DNA of 64,000 bases from Arcicella rosea (GTDB lineage Bacteria > Bacteroidota > Bacteroidia > Cytophagales > Spirosomataceae): contig NZ_JBEUMS010000015.1 of NCBI RefSeq assembly GCF_040543805.1, positions 62,001 to 126,000 of the forward strand. The letters run 5' to 3'. The notes beneath the pieces were generated by a model. That model did no database searches. It was not told the origin of the DNA and saw only the letters and a program-made list of their open reading frames with translations. This document shows positions 53,437-62,975 of this stretch, one piece after another. The first letter of the stretch is position 1. Each line of letters starts with the position of its first letter. The position numbers were made by a program, and so were the translations under genes.

Positions 53437-53574
53437 AATTTTAATCAGGTTATATCCAAATATTTTCCTCTGTGTATGAAAGCGTTATTTAAGTTCAATA
53501 TAAGATACATATTCCATATAAAAAACTTTACTTAGTTGAGCAATTGTACTAAACATTAAATGAGTATCTATGCA

Positions 53575-53734
53575 CCACTCATGGCATGAATGATAGAGAT
53601 TTGTCAATGCCACAAACTAAATAAAGTAATACCATGAGTATTTATCACTTCATTTCAATAGGGGTGGACTTAACTCCACCTCTATTGAAATAAAGTAAAT
53701 TTTAAACCTATGAGGTTTTAAAAACCTCATGGTT
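53575..53734. repeat. Repeat copy A, interrupted by a 58-bp insertion
   Basis: 53575-53629 matches 54897-54951 and 53688-53734 matches 54941-54989, ending in the hairpin AACCTATGAGGTTTT / AAAACCTCATGGTTT. Between the halves lies a 58-bp sequence absent from copy B (separate entry). The rest of 53437-53742 is AT-rich and has no gene. Confidence 0.85.
53630..53687. mobile_element. 58-bp palindromic mini-insertion with 11-bp target duplication
   Basis: The insert holds an imperfect hairpin, TTTCAATAGGGGTGGA / TCCACCTCTATTGAAA. AAATAAAGTAA occurs on both sides (53619-53629 and 53688-53698) but once in the empty site of copy B. No coding capacity. Confidence 0.7.
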
Positions 53735-53742
53735 TGTTATAC

Positions 53743-54771
53743 TTACTTAATAAAAATATGCAATGGCTGTATGTCTTTTCCATTCATGTTAAGCTTTGCG
53801 TAGGTTGATGCGTTTTTCCAACATGTTGACGCTCCGTTTTCATAACCAACTCCATACACATCATTTCCATGCTTAACAAGGCTATTGGCTATTGAGCCAT
53901 TTACATTACTAAAATACTGAAGTCCTTCAGCATTATTTTTCCAGTAGCAAGCCTTCCCATTATTCATCCCTGATAGGTAAAAATCATCTCCTTCAAAAAT
54001 CATTGGAGATTGGCTACCGTAATTGCTTTGTGCATTTGCTTCTGCAAGCTTAATAATTTCTTTGCCCGACCCATCTGGGTTTAGCTTTAATACCGCTATG
54101 TATAATTTACTATTCGCTTCAAAGTAAGCACCAACGATATACAACTTTGTTTTGTTGGCATAAATATATCTTGGACTAAAACTATCATCCTCTGAAAGAC
54201 TAATAGATTGCTGTGTACCACCTGCTATTCTAAGCATGACCGATTTCACAACGCCATTGATACCTTGTGTGCCAACGGCAAAATACTCATTATCAAGTTT
54301 AGTAATATCAGCAAGGTTATGCACAGCACCTTGGTTGTTTGAAGCAATTAAAACAGTATTATTGCCTTCTTGTAGGTAAAAATTAGGTCTGGTAAAACCA
54401 CCAGGCGTAGAACGATAAAAATAACTTAACTGATTCTGAAAAACCTTATAAGCTATCACCATTGCATTGGACTCTGTACTGTTGATGGCTGTAATTAACT
54501 GCTGGTTTTTTCGGTATTTATAAGAACCGCCGATATAAACATCTTGATTATGATAATAGCCAAATTTTATATCTAAACCTGTGGCAGTGGCACTCATATC
54601 TACCGTTTTTTCAGCATTCCACAATACGACACCGTCGCTATTGGTGTTACCGACAGTATGACCTAAAACATGTAATTATGGATTTGTTTGATTAATGATT
54701 TCTTCACTATTACAGGCAAAGAGGCTGATAATACTTACAAAAAGTATTAGCCATGAGTTAAAAGTTTTCAT
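53743..54771 (-). pseudogene. Lipoprotein with propeller-like repeats, broken by an in-frame TAA
   Basis: ATG 54771 begins a lipoprotein signal ending SLFAC (Cys20). The frame is interrupted only by TAA at codon 32 (54678-54676) and then stays open for 311 codons. The downstream part has repeated blades of about 45 residues, DDFYLSGMNNGKACYWKN and NDVYGVGYENGASTCWKN, seen in surface lipoproteins of this phylum. Restart at TTG 54624 would give a 293-residue product without export signal. A sequencing error or recent nonsense mutation fits best. It lies between repeat copies A and B. Confidence 0.72.
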
Positions 54772-54896
54772 TTAAAAAGGTTGTGTTTATGAGGTTATAT
54801 TGGCTTTTTTAGCGCAATAAACTAAAGATGCACTTTCCCCTTAATTGGTTGGAAACGTTTTTACAATTTTCAAAAAATGATACGAAAAATATTTAT

Positions 54897-54989
54897 CCAC
54901 TCATGGCATGAATGACAGAGGTTTGTCGATGCCCCAAACTAAATAAAGTAAATTTTAAACCTATGAGGTTTTAAAAACCTCATAGGTTT
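54897..54989. repeat. Repeat copy B, uninterrupted
   Basis: Matches copy A without the insertion; ends in the hairpin AAACCTATGAGGTTTT / AAAACCTCATAGGTTT, which directly precedes the stop of the HhH outer-membrane gene and can act as its terminator. Confidence 0.85.
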
Positions 54990-54990
54990 G

Positions 54991-57060
54991 CTAAAAATGT
55001 AATCTCAACTGTACTTTCACTTCTGAACGATGCGGAGCTGAGATTTCATCTAAACCTGAACCAAAAGTAAGGGCATCGCCCAATAAGTCCGTCCTTGCCC
55101 AACGAATCCAAGCATCCACATTCCGATTGATTTTGTATTTCGCCAAGAGATAATGCCGAAAACCATGTTCATAATAAGCAGGAAAGGAAAAGGCATAGAG
55201 GACATCTTGTTCATAGAAATATTGTCGGTTATCATAATCATCCGTCTTGAAAAAAGCAATTCTACTCGATAAAGCAATCCGACCAAAATCTGCATTGACA
55301 TCTTGGGCAATGGCAAAACCTTTGGTAAAGGCTTGTCCATCAAACTGAAAAGTACTTGCCGAAGCCCTTGTTTGGAATTCCCAAGTTTTAGAGAGTTTGT
55401 AATTTACATTCACCAACAAAGCCCTTTTAGTTCTTTCCCTTACCACCGTTATTTCTCTGGTTTTCTCCTTCCCTTTATCCAAATACGTTTCGGTGATTTT
55501 AGTATTCTCTTCCTTATTCTCTTGCCTGATTTGCAGATAAGCCTGTAGCTTTTTAGAGGGTTGGAAAGTCAATCGTCCCAGATAATCAAAGCCTTTGGTT
55601 GGCTGTTTATCCACTAAGTAACGATACCAAGGAAAGTAAAAATAATCGAAATAAGCAGAAGCCGACCATTTCCTGTTAATAGTGTGTTTGATGCCCGTAT
55701 AAACTCCCCGTTCGTTGATATTTCGGGAGTTTTCAGAAAAGCCATTGGCATAAAAACTATGGAAATTTTTATCATAATTCCGAAGCATTAGCGAAATATC
55801 AGTTTGTTTGCTTAAACTCGCTAAAATACCCGTTACTGCCCCTACTCCACCACTTTCTGAACGAGCGATTTCACCAAAGAGATTATAATTCTGGAAATGA
55901 TAACTCCAATGCAAGCCCGCCAAGAAGTTTTCTTTGCCCGAAAACTCAAATTGATTATAAGCTTTATCAGCTTTAATCAAGGGCAAACTAAAATTGGTTT
56001 GCAACAAAGTAATTCCCGTTTGCAAAGTATTGCTTTTGTTATGATAACTAATATTTACACCGACGTTCTCTTCCCTTAAAGAAGCTTTATCAGCAATTTC
56101 AGAAGGCGTGCGATGTAAACCAGAAGTTTGAAGCGAAGTAACGAAAGCGACGTCGGTATTGGGATAAGTTTCCAAATTTGCATCACGTTTGATACGAGAA
56201 TAAAAAGCGGTAAAATCAAAAGAATGAATTTGATAAGTAGCAGTTCCACCACGAAAGAAATTACTTTCCATCACCGAAGTATAAGGACGAGCACCAAGAT
56301 GGTTTCGGCGAGTCGTTAAAACAGTTTCGGCACCTTTACCCAAATAGAATCCAGCAGCAGAAATTAAGCCTTGTCCGAATTGTAATTGATAATCGCCCAA
56401 AGTGATGTTTTTCCAATGTCCTTTGTTTTGTACTTGGAAATGAAAAGAAGTAAAATCTGTAATTTGGCTTTCGCCTTCATCTTTTTCGATGGTGAAACCT
56501 GCACTAAAATCTTTGGGTAAAGCGATTTTATAGCGTGCATATAATTTCATCGGCGAACCTTCATAACGCACTTTACTGCGTGCATCTGGTTCGGTAAATC
56601 CTTTTTTGGTTTCCAAATATTGGGTGTATCTCAGCAAGAAGTACTGATTGGCTTTTTGTAAGCTATTTTGAAAAGTTTTGATAGAAAATCCATCCGCATT
56701 TACCCGCACGAAGGGAATGAATTTATAAATAGTCGGCAAATCAAAGTCTGGAATGGCTTGCAATTCATAGATTGAAAGAAGTTTTCCAACATTTTCACGA
56801 TAAGTAAAAAAGGCATTCAATTGTTTTTCAGAAAGCAAGTAAAGGGAAGCTAATTCTTGTCGGGAGACTGTATTCAAATCTAAAGGATTCAAATAATTTT
56901 GATAGAGCGATTCAAATAATTCTTCGGAAACACCATCAACAGGATTTCCTAAGATTTCTTGAATGAGATTACGAATATTACTTTCTTGTGTAGAAAGTTC
57001 TTGAGCATTGATTTGCGTATAAACTACGATGCTCAATGTGAGGAGTAGGATTTTTTTCAT
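54991..57060 (-). CDS. Outer-membrane barrel protein with N-terminal helix-hairpin-helix region
   Basis: 689 residues from ATG 57060 (an in-frame start at 57087 lies in the preceding terminator). Signal peptide ending QINAQ; residues about 30-120 hold HhH-like repeats (NPLDLNTVSRQELASLYLLS, ENVGKLLSIYELQAIPDF); the rest is a beta-rich barrel ending VKVQLRLHF. The family is known in Bacteroidetes as helix-hairpin-helix outer membrane proteins; role uncertain. HhH at the periplasmic side has been taken to suggest DNA contact, which is not shown here. Confidence 0.8.
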   Translation of the reverse strand: MKKILLLTLSIVVYTQINAQELSTQESNIRNLIQEILGNPVDGVSEELFESLYQNYLNPLDLNTVSRQELASLYLLSEKQLNAFFTYRENVGKLLSIYELQAIPDFDLPTIYKFIPFVRVNADGFSIKTFQNSLQKANQYFLLRYTQYLETKKGFTEPDARSKVRYEGSPMKLYARYKIALPKDFSAGFTIEKDEGESQITDFTSFHFQVQNKGHWKNITLGDYQLQFGQGLISAAGFYLGKGAETVLTTRRNHLGARPYTSVMESNFFRGGTATYQIHSFDFTAFYSRIKRDANLETYPNTDVAFVTSLQTSGLHRTPSEIADKASLREENVGVNISYHNKSNTLQTGITLLQTNFSLPLIKADKAYNQFEFSGKENFLAGLHWSYHFQNYNLFGEIARSESGGVGAVTGILASLSKQTDISLMLRNYDKNFHSFYANGFSENSRNINERGVYTGIKHTINRKWSASAYFDYFYFPWYRYLVDKQPTKGFDYLGRLTFQPSKKLQAYLQIRQENKEENTKITETYLDKGKEKTREITVVRERTKRALLVNVNYKLSKTWEFQTRASASTFQFDGQAFTKGFAIAQDVNADFGRIALSSRIAFFKTDDYDNRQYFYEQDVLYAFSFPAYYEHGFRHYLLAKYKINRNVDAWIRWARTDLLGDALTFGSGLDEISAPHRSEVKVQLRLHF

Positions 57061-57083
57061 GGTAGAAATATTTAATGTGCAGT

Positions 57084-57130
57084 ACAAAAAAAGAGATGCT
57101 TTGAGTATTTAAACCAAAAGCATCTCTTAA
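57084..57130 (-). terminator. Terminator of the 376-residue protein gene
   Basis: Perfect 12-bp stem AAGAGATGCTTT (57091-57102) / AAAGCATCTCTT (57117-57128), U tract of seven on the minus strand. Confidence 0.9.
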
Positions 57131-57159
57131 ATCGCTTTGTACTAACAAGTTAAATATTT

Positions 57160-58290
57160 TTACTGAAATTTTCTAGCGACTACTTCTAAAAAATCGTTGG
57201 CTTCTTCTGCTACTGAAATCCAATTATATTTTGGTGCTAAAAACTTATTCATATAACTTTTAGCATCCGATAAATTTCCACAAGCATCAATTTTATCAAT
57301 CGCATTACTGTATGCGTTGATGTCGCCGTCAAATAATTTACCGATGAATACAAACTTCTGGTTTAAACTCACGCCATCGGCAATACTCTTGATGGGGCGA
57401 TTAAAAGCTAAATCTGCCAATGGAGTACCTCCAACAATAGCATCTCTTTTCAACAAATCATTCACCGTTGGTAAATCGCCAATGAAAGTATCATTGAGGC
57501 GGTCAATTCCGGGTAATTTGATTTCTGCTGGCGTTCCTTTTCTATCTATCTCCGCTTGAATTTTATCAACCGTTGGCAAAGGCACATTTTCATCATCTAA
57601 ATCTTCTTCTGGCTCAATATCAAAAAAAGATTGAGCGGCTTTCTTCACAGGAATTTCTTCTACTACTTTTACAGCAGTTTTGATAAAATCCTCTTTTCTG
57701 AAAGGCACTTTTGCAGATAATATTTCAAAAAACTTATCTGCATTTTCAAACTCTACTTTATCGCTGATTTCCTTTAGCCAATTCAAGGCAACTGTTACAT
57801 ATACTTTATCATCGCTTCCCATTTTCTCCGCCATCGACTTCGCAATATGGTTGTTGATTTTCGTATATTTTACAAGTTGCGCCAAACGCTCTTTGGTGAG
57901 TGTAAACTCTGGAGAATCTCTGACAAAATCATCGAAATATTTACTTGGGTCAAGTAAAAGAATGATAGTTCTAACAACTGCTTTCGATAGCATTGGTTCA
58001 AAATGCTCTCGTTTTACCATAATATGTTGTGAAGCCGTATTCATAAAAGCTTTCAAAGCGGCTTTTACGTCGTCATTATCAAAATTAAAGTAAGGGCTTT
58101 TAAACGCTTCTGTATCTGCTTTCCATTTCTCGAACAAATCGCTCACCACAAACATATTTACTTGTGCAACGTTACTCAGCTTTAAGATTTGTTGACCATT
58201 AATGGTAGCAGTTCTATTAAAAAAATCATCACAAACTCGTGCGGCGTATTGCTGTCCGTAATTTTCGATTGCCGAAAAATCTAACTTCAT
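57160..58290 (-). CDS. Conserved-looking hypothetical protein
   Basis: A 376-residue soluble protein, largely helical, no signal peptide. Acidic linker near residues 225-240 (IEPEEDLDDENVPLPTVD). No domain recognised. Good codon use and its own terminator make it a real gene. It is the only gene between the HhH protein and rnc. Confidence 0.65.
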   Translation of the reverse strand: MKLDFSAIENYGQQYAARVCDDFFNRTATINGQQILKLSNVAQVNMFVVSDLFEKWKADTEAFKSPYFNFDNDDVKAALKAFMNTASQHIMVKREHFEPMLSKAVVRTIILLLDPSKYFDDFVRDSPEFTLTKERLAQLVKYTKINNHIAKSMAEKMGSDDKVYVTVALNWLKEISDKVEFENADKFFEILSAKVPFRKEDFIKTAVKVVEEIPVKKAAQSFFDIEPEEDLDDENVPLPTVDKIQAEIDRKGTPAEIKLPGIDRLNDTFIGDLPTVNDLLKRDAIVGGTPLADLAFNRPIKSIADGVSLNQKFVFIGKLFDGDINAYSNAIDKIDACGNLSDAKSYMNKFLAPKYNWISVAEEANDFLEVVARKFQ

Positions 58291-58550
58291 GATTTCTTAG
58301 AGGGTCTTTTTAACTATTTGAAATATCGTAATAAATAATACTTATTAACAAAGTTAATATTTTAATAAGTCAGAAAGAAGGGGGATTTCTCCAATCAAGC
58401 CTATATTACATAACAGAGCAACAAGTATTAGAGTAAACGCAAAAATTGAACCAAAGATTATTAAATAAAAGAAACTAATCTATAAATCCTTCAAAAGACG
58501 TTTTCTTTGAACGTTTTGAAGTAATTATTAAGCTACACAACAAAGTCCAC

Positions 58551-58576
58551 AAAAAAACCTGTGAAGTTCACAGGTT
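58551..58576 (-). terminator. Terminator of rnc
   Basis: AACCTGTGAA-GT... palindrome (58557-58575: AACCTGTGAA / TTCACAGGTT around the centre), then T's on the minus strand; seven bases after the rnc stop. The rest of 58291-58582 shows nothing else. Confidence 0.85.
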
Positions 58577-58582
58577 CTTTTA

Positions 58583-59314
58583 TTAACTAATTTCTAGCTT
58601 TTCACAGGCTTTCATGGCTGCGGTTTGCTCGGCTTTCTTTTTGGAATAACCTTGCCCTATCGAAAAGGCTTCTTCATTCACAAAAATAGTTGCTGTAAAT
58701 TCTTTATTATGTTTTGAGCCTTCTTCGATAATTTCAAACCTAATTGGTTTGCCTTCTCTTTGTGCCCATTCAATGACAATTGATTTAAAATTAGGATTGT
58801 TTTGTACAACCGTTTCAATATCAAAATGCTGAGTAAGTATTTTCTTGATGATAAACGACCTTGTAAATCGAAATCCTTTGTCTAAGTAAATCGCACCGAT
58901 TAAAGCTTCGAGTGCATCGCCGTACATAGAAGTTCTGGTCAATACTGTTTTACGATTTCCATCATATTCTACAAGCCTGTCCAAACCAATTTTTCTAGCC
59001 ACAACATTCAAAGACTCTCGGCTAACCATTCTTGAGCGAATTTCAGTTAGGAAACCTTCATCTTTAAAGGGAAATTTCTTAAACAAATATTCCGCTGTAA
59101 TCATCCCTAATACTGAGTCTCCTAAAAATTCAAGACGTTCATTAGAATCCTTGTAACCTTTAGCTATTGTTTCTTTTGATACTGAAGAGTGCATAAAAGC
59201 TAATCGATACAACATTAAATTCGAGGGATTCTCTCCGATAATATGTTCTACTGCATTTTTTAGCTTTTTGTCTTTAGGATCACTTGAAAAAAAATCAATA
59301 ATTGGTGATAGCAT
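58583..59314 (-). CDS. rnc: Ribonuclease III
   Basis: A 243-residue enzyme cutting double-stranded RNA. RNase III signature NERLEFLGDSVLGMITAEYL, second acidic cluster YGDALEALIGAIYLDKG, C-terminal dsRNA-binding domain (GQGYSKKKAEQTAAMKACEK). Follows fabF by 133 bases, as in many bacteria with acpP-fabF-rnc. Confidence 0.97.
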   Translation of the reverse strand: MLSPIIDFFSSDPKDKKLKNAVEHIIGENPSNLMLYRLAFMHSSVSKETIAKGYKDSNERLEFLGDSVLGMITAEYLFKKFPFKDEGFLTEIRSRMVSRESLNVVARKIGLDRLVEYDGNRKTVLTRTSMYGDALEALIGAIYLDKGFRFTRSFIIKKILTQHFDIETVVQNNPNFKSIVIEWAQREGKPIRFEIIEEGSKHNKEFTATIFVNEEAFSIGQGYSKKKAEQTAAMKACEKLEIS

Positions 59315-59447
59315 ATTTTTAAAATGATAATTGATAGTTAAAACCTGATAGCCAAAGCTGATTAAAGGAGATTACAACATTAATAAAAAAATTTGACTTC
59401 GCCTTAACTACTATCAATTATCCTCTAATGCACTATCAACGATAAAG

Positions 59448-60698
59448 CTATATTTTTTTGAAAATAACTGTAGCATTATGACCTCCGAAGCCAAAACCAT
59501 TACTTAAAACGACATCAATTTTTCTTTCTTGTGCTTTATTTAAAGTCAAGTTCAAGCGATTATCAACTTCTGGATCTTCCGTGAAGTGGTTAATCGTTGG
59601 TGGAACAATTTGATGTTGCATTGCTAAAATTGAAGCAACAGCTTCGATAGCCCCAGCCCCACCTAATAAGTGCCCAGTCATAGACTTTGTCGAGCTAATG
59701 TTCATTTTGTAAGCATGCTCACCAAATAAATCTACAATAGCTTTTAATTCTTGAGGGTCACCAAGTGGTGTTGAAGTACCATGAGTATTGATATAATCTA
59801 CTTCTTCTGGTTGGATTCCAGCATCATCAAGGGCATCTTTCATTGAAAGTAATGCTCCATAACCTTCTGGATGTGGTGCTGTGATGTGATAAGCATCTGA
59901 AGAAAAACCTCCACCGATTAACTCTGCGTAGATTTTTGCGCCACGAGCAATCGCATGGTCATAATCTTCAAGGATTAATGCACCAGCACCTTCGCCTACA
60001 ACAAAACCATCACGGTCTTTGTCATAAGGACGAGAAGCCGTTTTAGGGTCATCATTACGTTCCGACATTGCACGCATAGCAGTAAAACCACCCACACTTG
60101 CAATCGTTACAGCCGCTTCCGAACCACCCGTTACACAAATATTGATACGCCCTAATCTGATATAATTAAAAGCATCAATAATAGCGTTATTAGCAGAGGA
60201 ACAAGCCGAAACAGTTACGTAGTTTGGTCCACGGAAACCATGACGAATTGAAATGTTACCAGATGCTGAATCGGCAATCATTTTTGGGATAAAGAAAGGA
60301 TTGATTTTAGGAGTACCATCGCCTTTTCCGAAGTAAATCATTTCTTCTTCAAAAGTTTTTAAACCTCCAATACCAGAACCCCAAATTACACCTACTTTAT
60401 TTTTATCTATATTTTCAAGATCAAGACCTGAATCCACAATGGCTTCATCAGCAGCAACAACAGCGTATTGCGTAAATTGATCCATCCGACGAGCATCTTG
60501 GCGGGGAATAAATTTTGTAACGTCAAAATTCTTCAATTCGCAAGCAAAGCGAGTACGGAACTTTGAAGCATCAAATTTTGTGATATTATCACAACCACTG
60601 ACACCGTTTTTTAATCCATCCCAAAATTCTGGCACAGTATTTCCGATAGGAGTCAACGCACCTATTCCCGTTACAACTACTCTTTTAAAACTCTTCAT
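59448..60698 (-). CDS. fabF: Beta-ketoacyl-ACP synthase II
   Basis: A 416-residue condensing enzyme of fatty acid elongation. Catalytic Cys in VTVSACSSANNAI, histidines in NTHGTSTPLGDPQE and STKSMTGHLLGGAGAIEA, C-terminal LSNGFGFGGHNATVIF. Begins MKSFKRVVVTGIGALTPIGN. Between acpP and rnc. Confidence 0.97.
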   Translation of the reverse strand: MKSFKRVVVTGIGALTPIGNTVPEFWDGLKNGVSGCDNITKFDASKFRTRFACELKNFDVTKFIPRQDARRMDQFTQYAVVAADEAIVDSGLDLENIDKNKVGVIWGSGIGGLKTFEEEMIYFGKGDGTPKINPFFIPKMIADSASGNISIRHGFRGPNYVTVSACSSANNAIIDAFNYIRLGRINICVTGGSEAAVTIASVGGFTAMRAMSERNDDPKTASRPYDKDRDGFVVGEGAGALILEDYDHAIARGAKIYAELIGGGFSSDAYHITAPHPEGYGALLSMKDALDDAGIQPEEVDYINTHGTSTPLGDPQELKAIVDLFGEHAYKMNISSTKSMTGHLLGGAGAIEAVASILAMQHQIVPPTINHFTEDPEVDNRLNLTLNKAQERKIDVVLSNGFGFGGHNATVIFKKI

Positions 60699-60846
60699 GA
60701 GAAAAATAAAATTTAACTAATTTTATATTAGATAAAAGACGAAAGACAAAAGATGATATTTGAATAATTTGTCAGCAAACTCATCTTATTATTAAAAAAT
60801 TCTTGGTTTTACCTTCTTGGGCTTTTATCTAAGCATATAATTAATA

Positions 60847-60951
60847 CTCAAATTTGAGCATAATTAACCTGAAAATCAATAAAAATGTGCTAATCTGTCT
60901 ATAAAACTATGGTTCAGGAAGAATCAATAATTTTACTTTCAAATTAGCACA
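60847..60951. other. Structured acpP-fabF spacer
   Basis: The 267-base spacer has a perfect 12-bp palindrome CTCAAATTTGAG (60847-60858) and a 9-bp inverted repeat TGTGCTAAT (60886-60894) / ATTAGCACA (60943-60951). Either could be an operator or partial terminator that lets acpP be made in excess. Confidence 0.5.
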
Positions 60952-60965
60952 TAAAGAAGTTCAGA

Positions 60966-61202
60966 TTACTTGGCGTTTTCTTCAAGATATGTGATTGCCT
61001 GACCAACTGTTTGGATATTTTCAGCTTGATCATCTGGAATAGAAACGTTGAATTCCTTTTCAAATTCCATGATTAATTCTACTGTATCCAATGAGTCTGC
61101 ACCCAAATCATTTGTGAATGAAGCCTCTGGAGTAACTTCTGCTGCGTCAACGCCCAACTTCTCGACGATAATGCCTTTTACTTTTTCTGCAATGTCTGCC
61201 AT
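60966..61202 (-). CDS. acpP: Acyl carrier protein
   Basis: A 78-residue acidic helical protein. The phosphopantetheine serine is in NDLGADSLDTVELIMEFEK. It carries growing acyl chains for FabF and FabH. A near-consensus -7 box (CATCTTTG) lies about 25 bases upstream. Confidence 0.98.
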   Translation of the reverse strand: MADIAEKVKGIIVEKLGVDAAEVTPEASFTNDLGADSLDTVELIMEFEKEFNVSIPDDQAENIQTVGQAITYLEENAK

Positions 61203-61324
61203 TTTTAGAACGAATTTTGGTTAGAAAAACGGTGCAAAGATGATGATAAAAATTAGATTATCAAACATTTTTTTAATACCGCATTACTATGAAAAGATTT
61301 ACTATAATTATTTAAAGAATATTA

Positions 61325-62236
61325 TTAAAAACATAATGAAGCAGCCCCTAAAAGACCTGCATCGTTGCCTAAAGTAGCACGTTTGATGGTCAAACCATCA
61401 GCATGATATTTCGTTAACCAGTGCTCCATCTTAGCTGTCATTGATGGTAAAATGTAATCAAAAGAAGCAGATAAACCTCCACCAATTAGGATTAAATTAA
61501 TATCAAGAATAGCCACTAAGTGACATAAATTCTCGCCTAGCAACTCTCCTACTTTAGCAAATACTTGTAATGCCAACACATCACCTTCAGAAGCAGAGGC
61601 TACTAAGCCAGTCGTAGAAATTGTACCATCATCTGGCAACTGAGTAATTCCTCTAAACTCTTTTCTCATCGAATTTGCAAGGTCTAACAACTCATTTTTG
61701 CCAATATTTCTTTCTAATACTTTACCATTCACTGAAGGAGTATGTCCTGGTTCCATTGCATTTCCTCTACCGCCAGAAAATACTTTTTTACCAATAATTG
61801 CTGCACCGCCAACACCAGTACCTAAAGTAATGAAAATATAGCTTTCGTCGATACGTTCTTCACCAAAATAAAACTCTCCTAACGCTGCTGCATTAGCATC
61901 ATTTTCAAGGAAAAAGTCAACTGCTGGAAAACGTTTTTTAAGTATTTCAACTAAAGGTACGTTATTTAACTCTGGAATTGCTGTAATTTCAAGTGGCGTT
62001 ACTCTTGCCGAATTAATCATTCCCGGTAAACCGATTCCTACTTTTGTAATATTTTTATTGTCGATTAATTGTAAACCGATTGCTTCTCCAAGACGATCCT
62101 CAAAATGCCCTGATTTTCTCCAGCTCACAGTATCGTGACTATAAAAATTAGAAATCTGACCCGTTTCTGAATTTACGATGCCCATTTTGACATTCGTTCC
62201 GCCAATGTCTATGCCTAAGTACTCGACTGCCGCCAT
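61325..62236 (-). CDS. ROK-family kinase (glucokinase-like)
   Basis: A 303-residue protein: phosphate-binding start EYLGIDIGGTNVKMGIVNSE, LENDANAAALGEFYFGEE, second phosphate motif ITLGTGVGGAAIIG, and EPGHTPS. The usual ROK zinc cluster (CxCGxxGCxE) after the GH motif is absent; the segment reads SVNGKVLERNIGKNELLDLA. Probably a sugar kinase; lack of the zinc site leaves substrate open. Confidence 0.85.
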   Translation of the reverse strand: MAAVEYLGIDIGGTNVKMGIVNSETGQISNFYSHDTVSWRKSGHFEDRLGEAIGLQLIDNKNITKVGIGLPGMINSARVTPLEITAIPELNNVPLVEILKKRFPAVDFFLENDANAAALGEFYFGEERIDESYIFITLGTGVGGAAIIGKKVFSGGRGNAMEPGHTPSVNGKVLERNIGKNELLDLANSMRKEFRGITQLPDDGTISTTGLVASASEGDVLALQVFAKVGELLGENLCHLVAILDINLILIGGGLSASFDYILPSMTAKMEHWLTKYHADGLTIKRATLGNDAGLLGAASLCF

Positions 62237-62276
62237 TATTTTGTATTGCTATAGTGATAGTAAAAGTTTGTGGTGT

Positions 62277-62284
62277 CAAAAATA
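62277..62284 (-). promoter_or_regulatory. -7 box of the ROK kinase gene
   Basis: Minus-strand TATTTTTG, exact TAnnTTTG, 40 bases before ATG 62236, with a TTTG about 24 bases upstream of it. Confidence 0.5.
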
Positions 62285-62399
62285 CGGAATTTTTATCAGT
62301 GGATAATACAAACTAAAAACGAATTACGTCTTTTTATGTACTATCCTGTATTATTGAGGGGAACTATTTGTACTTTTTTAGCATTTTATATTGTCAAAG

Positions 62400-62924
62400 T
62401 TATTCTACAATTCCTCCTTTATTCCCTAAACCCGCTTTTTTGAGCTGTTCTACAATTTCAAAAACGGCTGGACAAACTTTAGTATTCTCTAAAGTAAGTG
62501 GTAAAATTCCTGCAATATTTTTACGATCTGTATGTGGATACTCACGGCAAGCCTTTGGTCTGACATCATAAATAGAGCAATAATTATCCGAACCCAAGAA
62601 AGTACAAGGTGTAACATTCAGTACATAATCATGGTCGCTATCTAAATGTAAATGTTCTTTTACCAATTGTGCAGGACGAATACGCAAATGTTTTGCAATG
62701 CGGTCAATATCAATATCTGTAAAAATTGGACTCGTTGTTTTACAACAATTTCCGCATTTCAAACAATCTACTTCATCAAACACTTCATCATGAACAGGAT
62801 GAAAAGCTTCGTCCAATTTCTTGATTTTTTTATTTTTAAGTCTATCGAAAAACTTTTTATTTTCAGGAAACTTCAAGCGAGCTTGTTCGTTGAAAGCTTC
62901 TATATTTTCTTCTGTGTATATCAT
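62400..62924 (-). CDS. YkgJ-family cysteine cluster protein
   Basis: 174 residues from ATG 62924 (TTG 62972 in frame). Cysteine pattern of the YkgJ/CxxCxxCC family: VDCLKCGNCCKTTSPIF, TPCTFLGSDNYCSIYDVRPK, ACREYPHTD, KVCPAVFEI. Probably binds an iron-sulfur cluster or zinc. Precise role unknown. Confidence 0.85.
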   Translation of the reverse strand: MIYTEENIEAFNEQARLKFPENKKFFDRLKNKKIKKLDEAFHPVHDEVFDEVDCLKCGNCCKTTSPIFTDIDIDRIAKHLRIRPAQLVKEHLHLDSDHDYVLNVTPCTFLGSDNYCSIYDVRPKACREYPHTDRKNIAGILPLTLENTKVCPAVFEIVEQLKKAGLGNKGGIVE

Positions 62925-62975
62925 GGGATAAGTAAAATGTAAATCGATTACTTCTGATTTACTAAATCGCAAATA

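Noticed and set aside
53630..53687. Terminator for the gene ending at 53743
   Set aside because: The stem is long but lacks a U tract; the hairpin at 53703-53734 is closer and the sequence behaves as an insertion.
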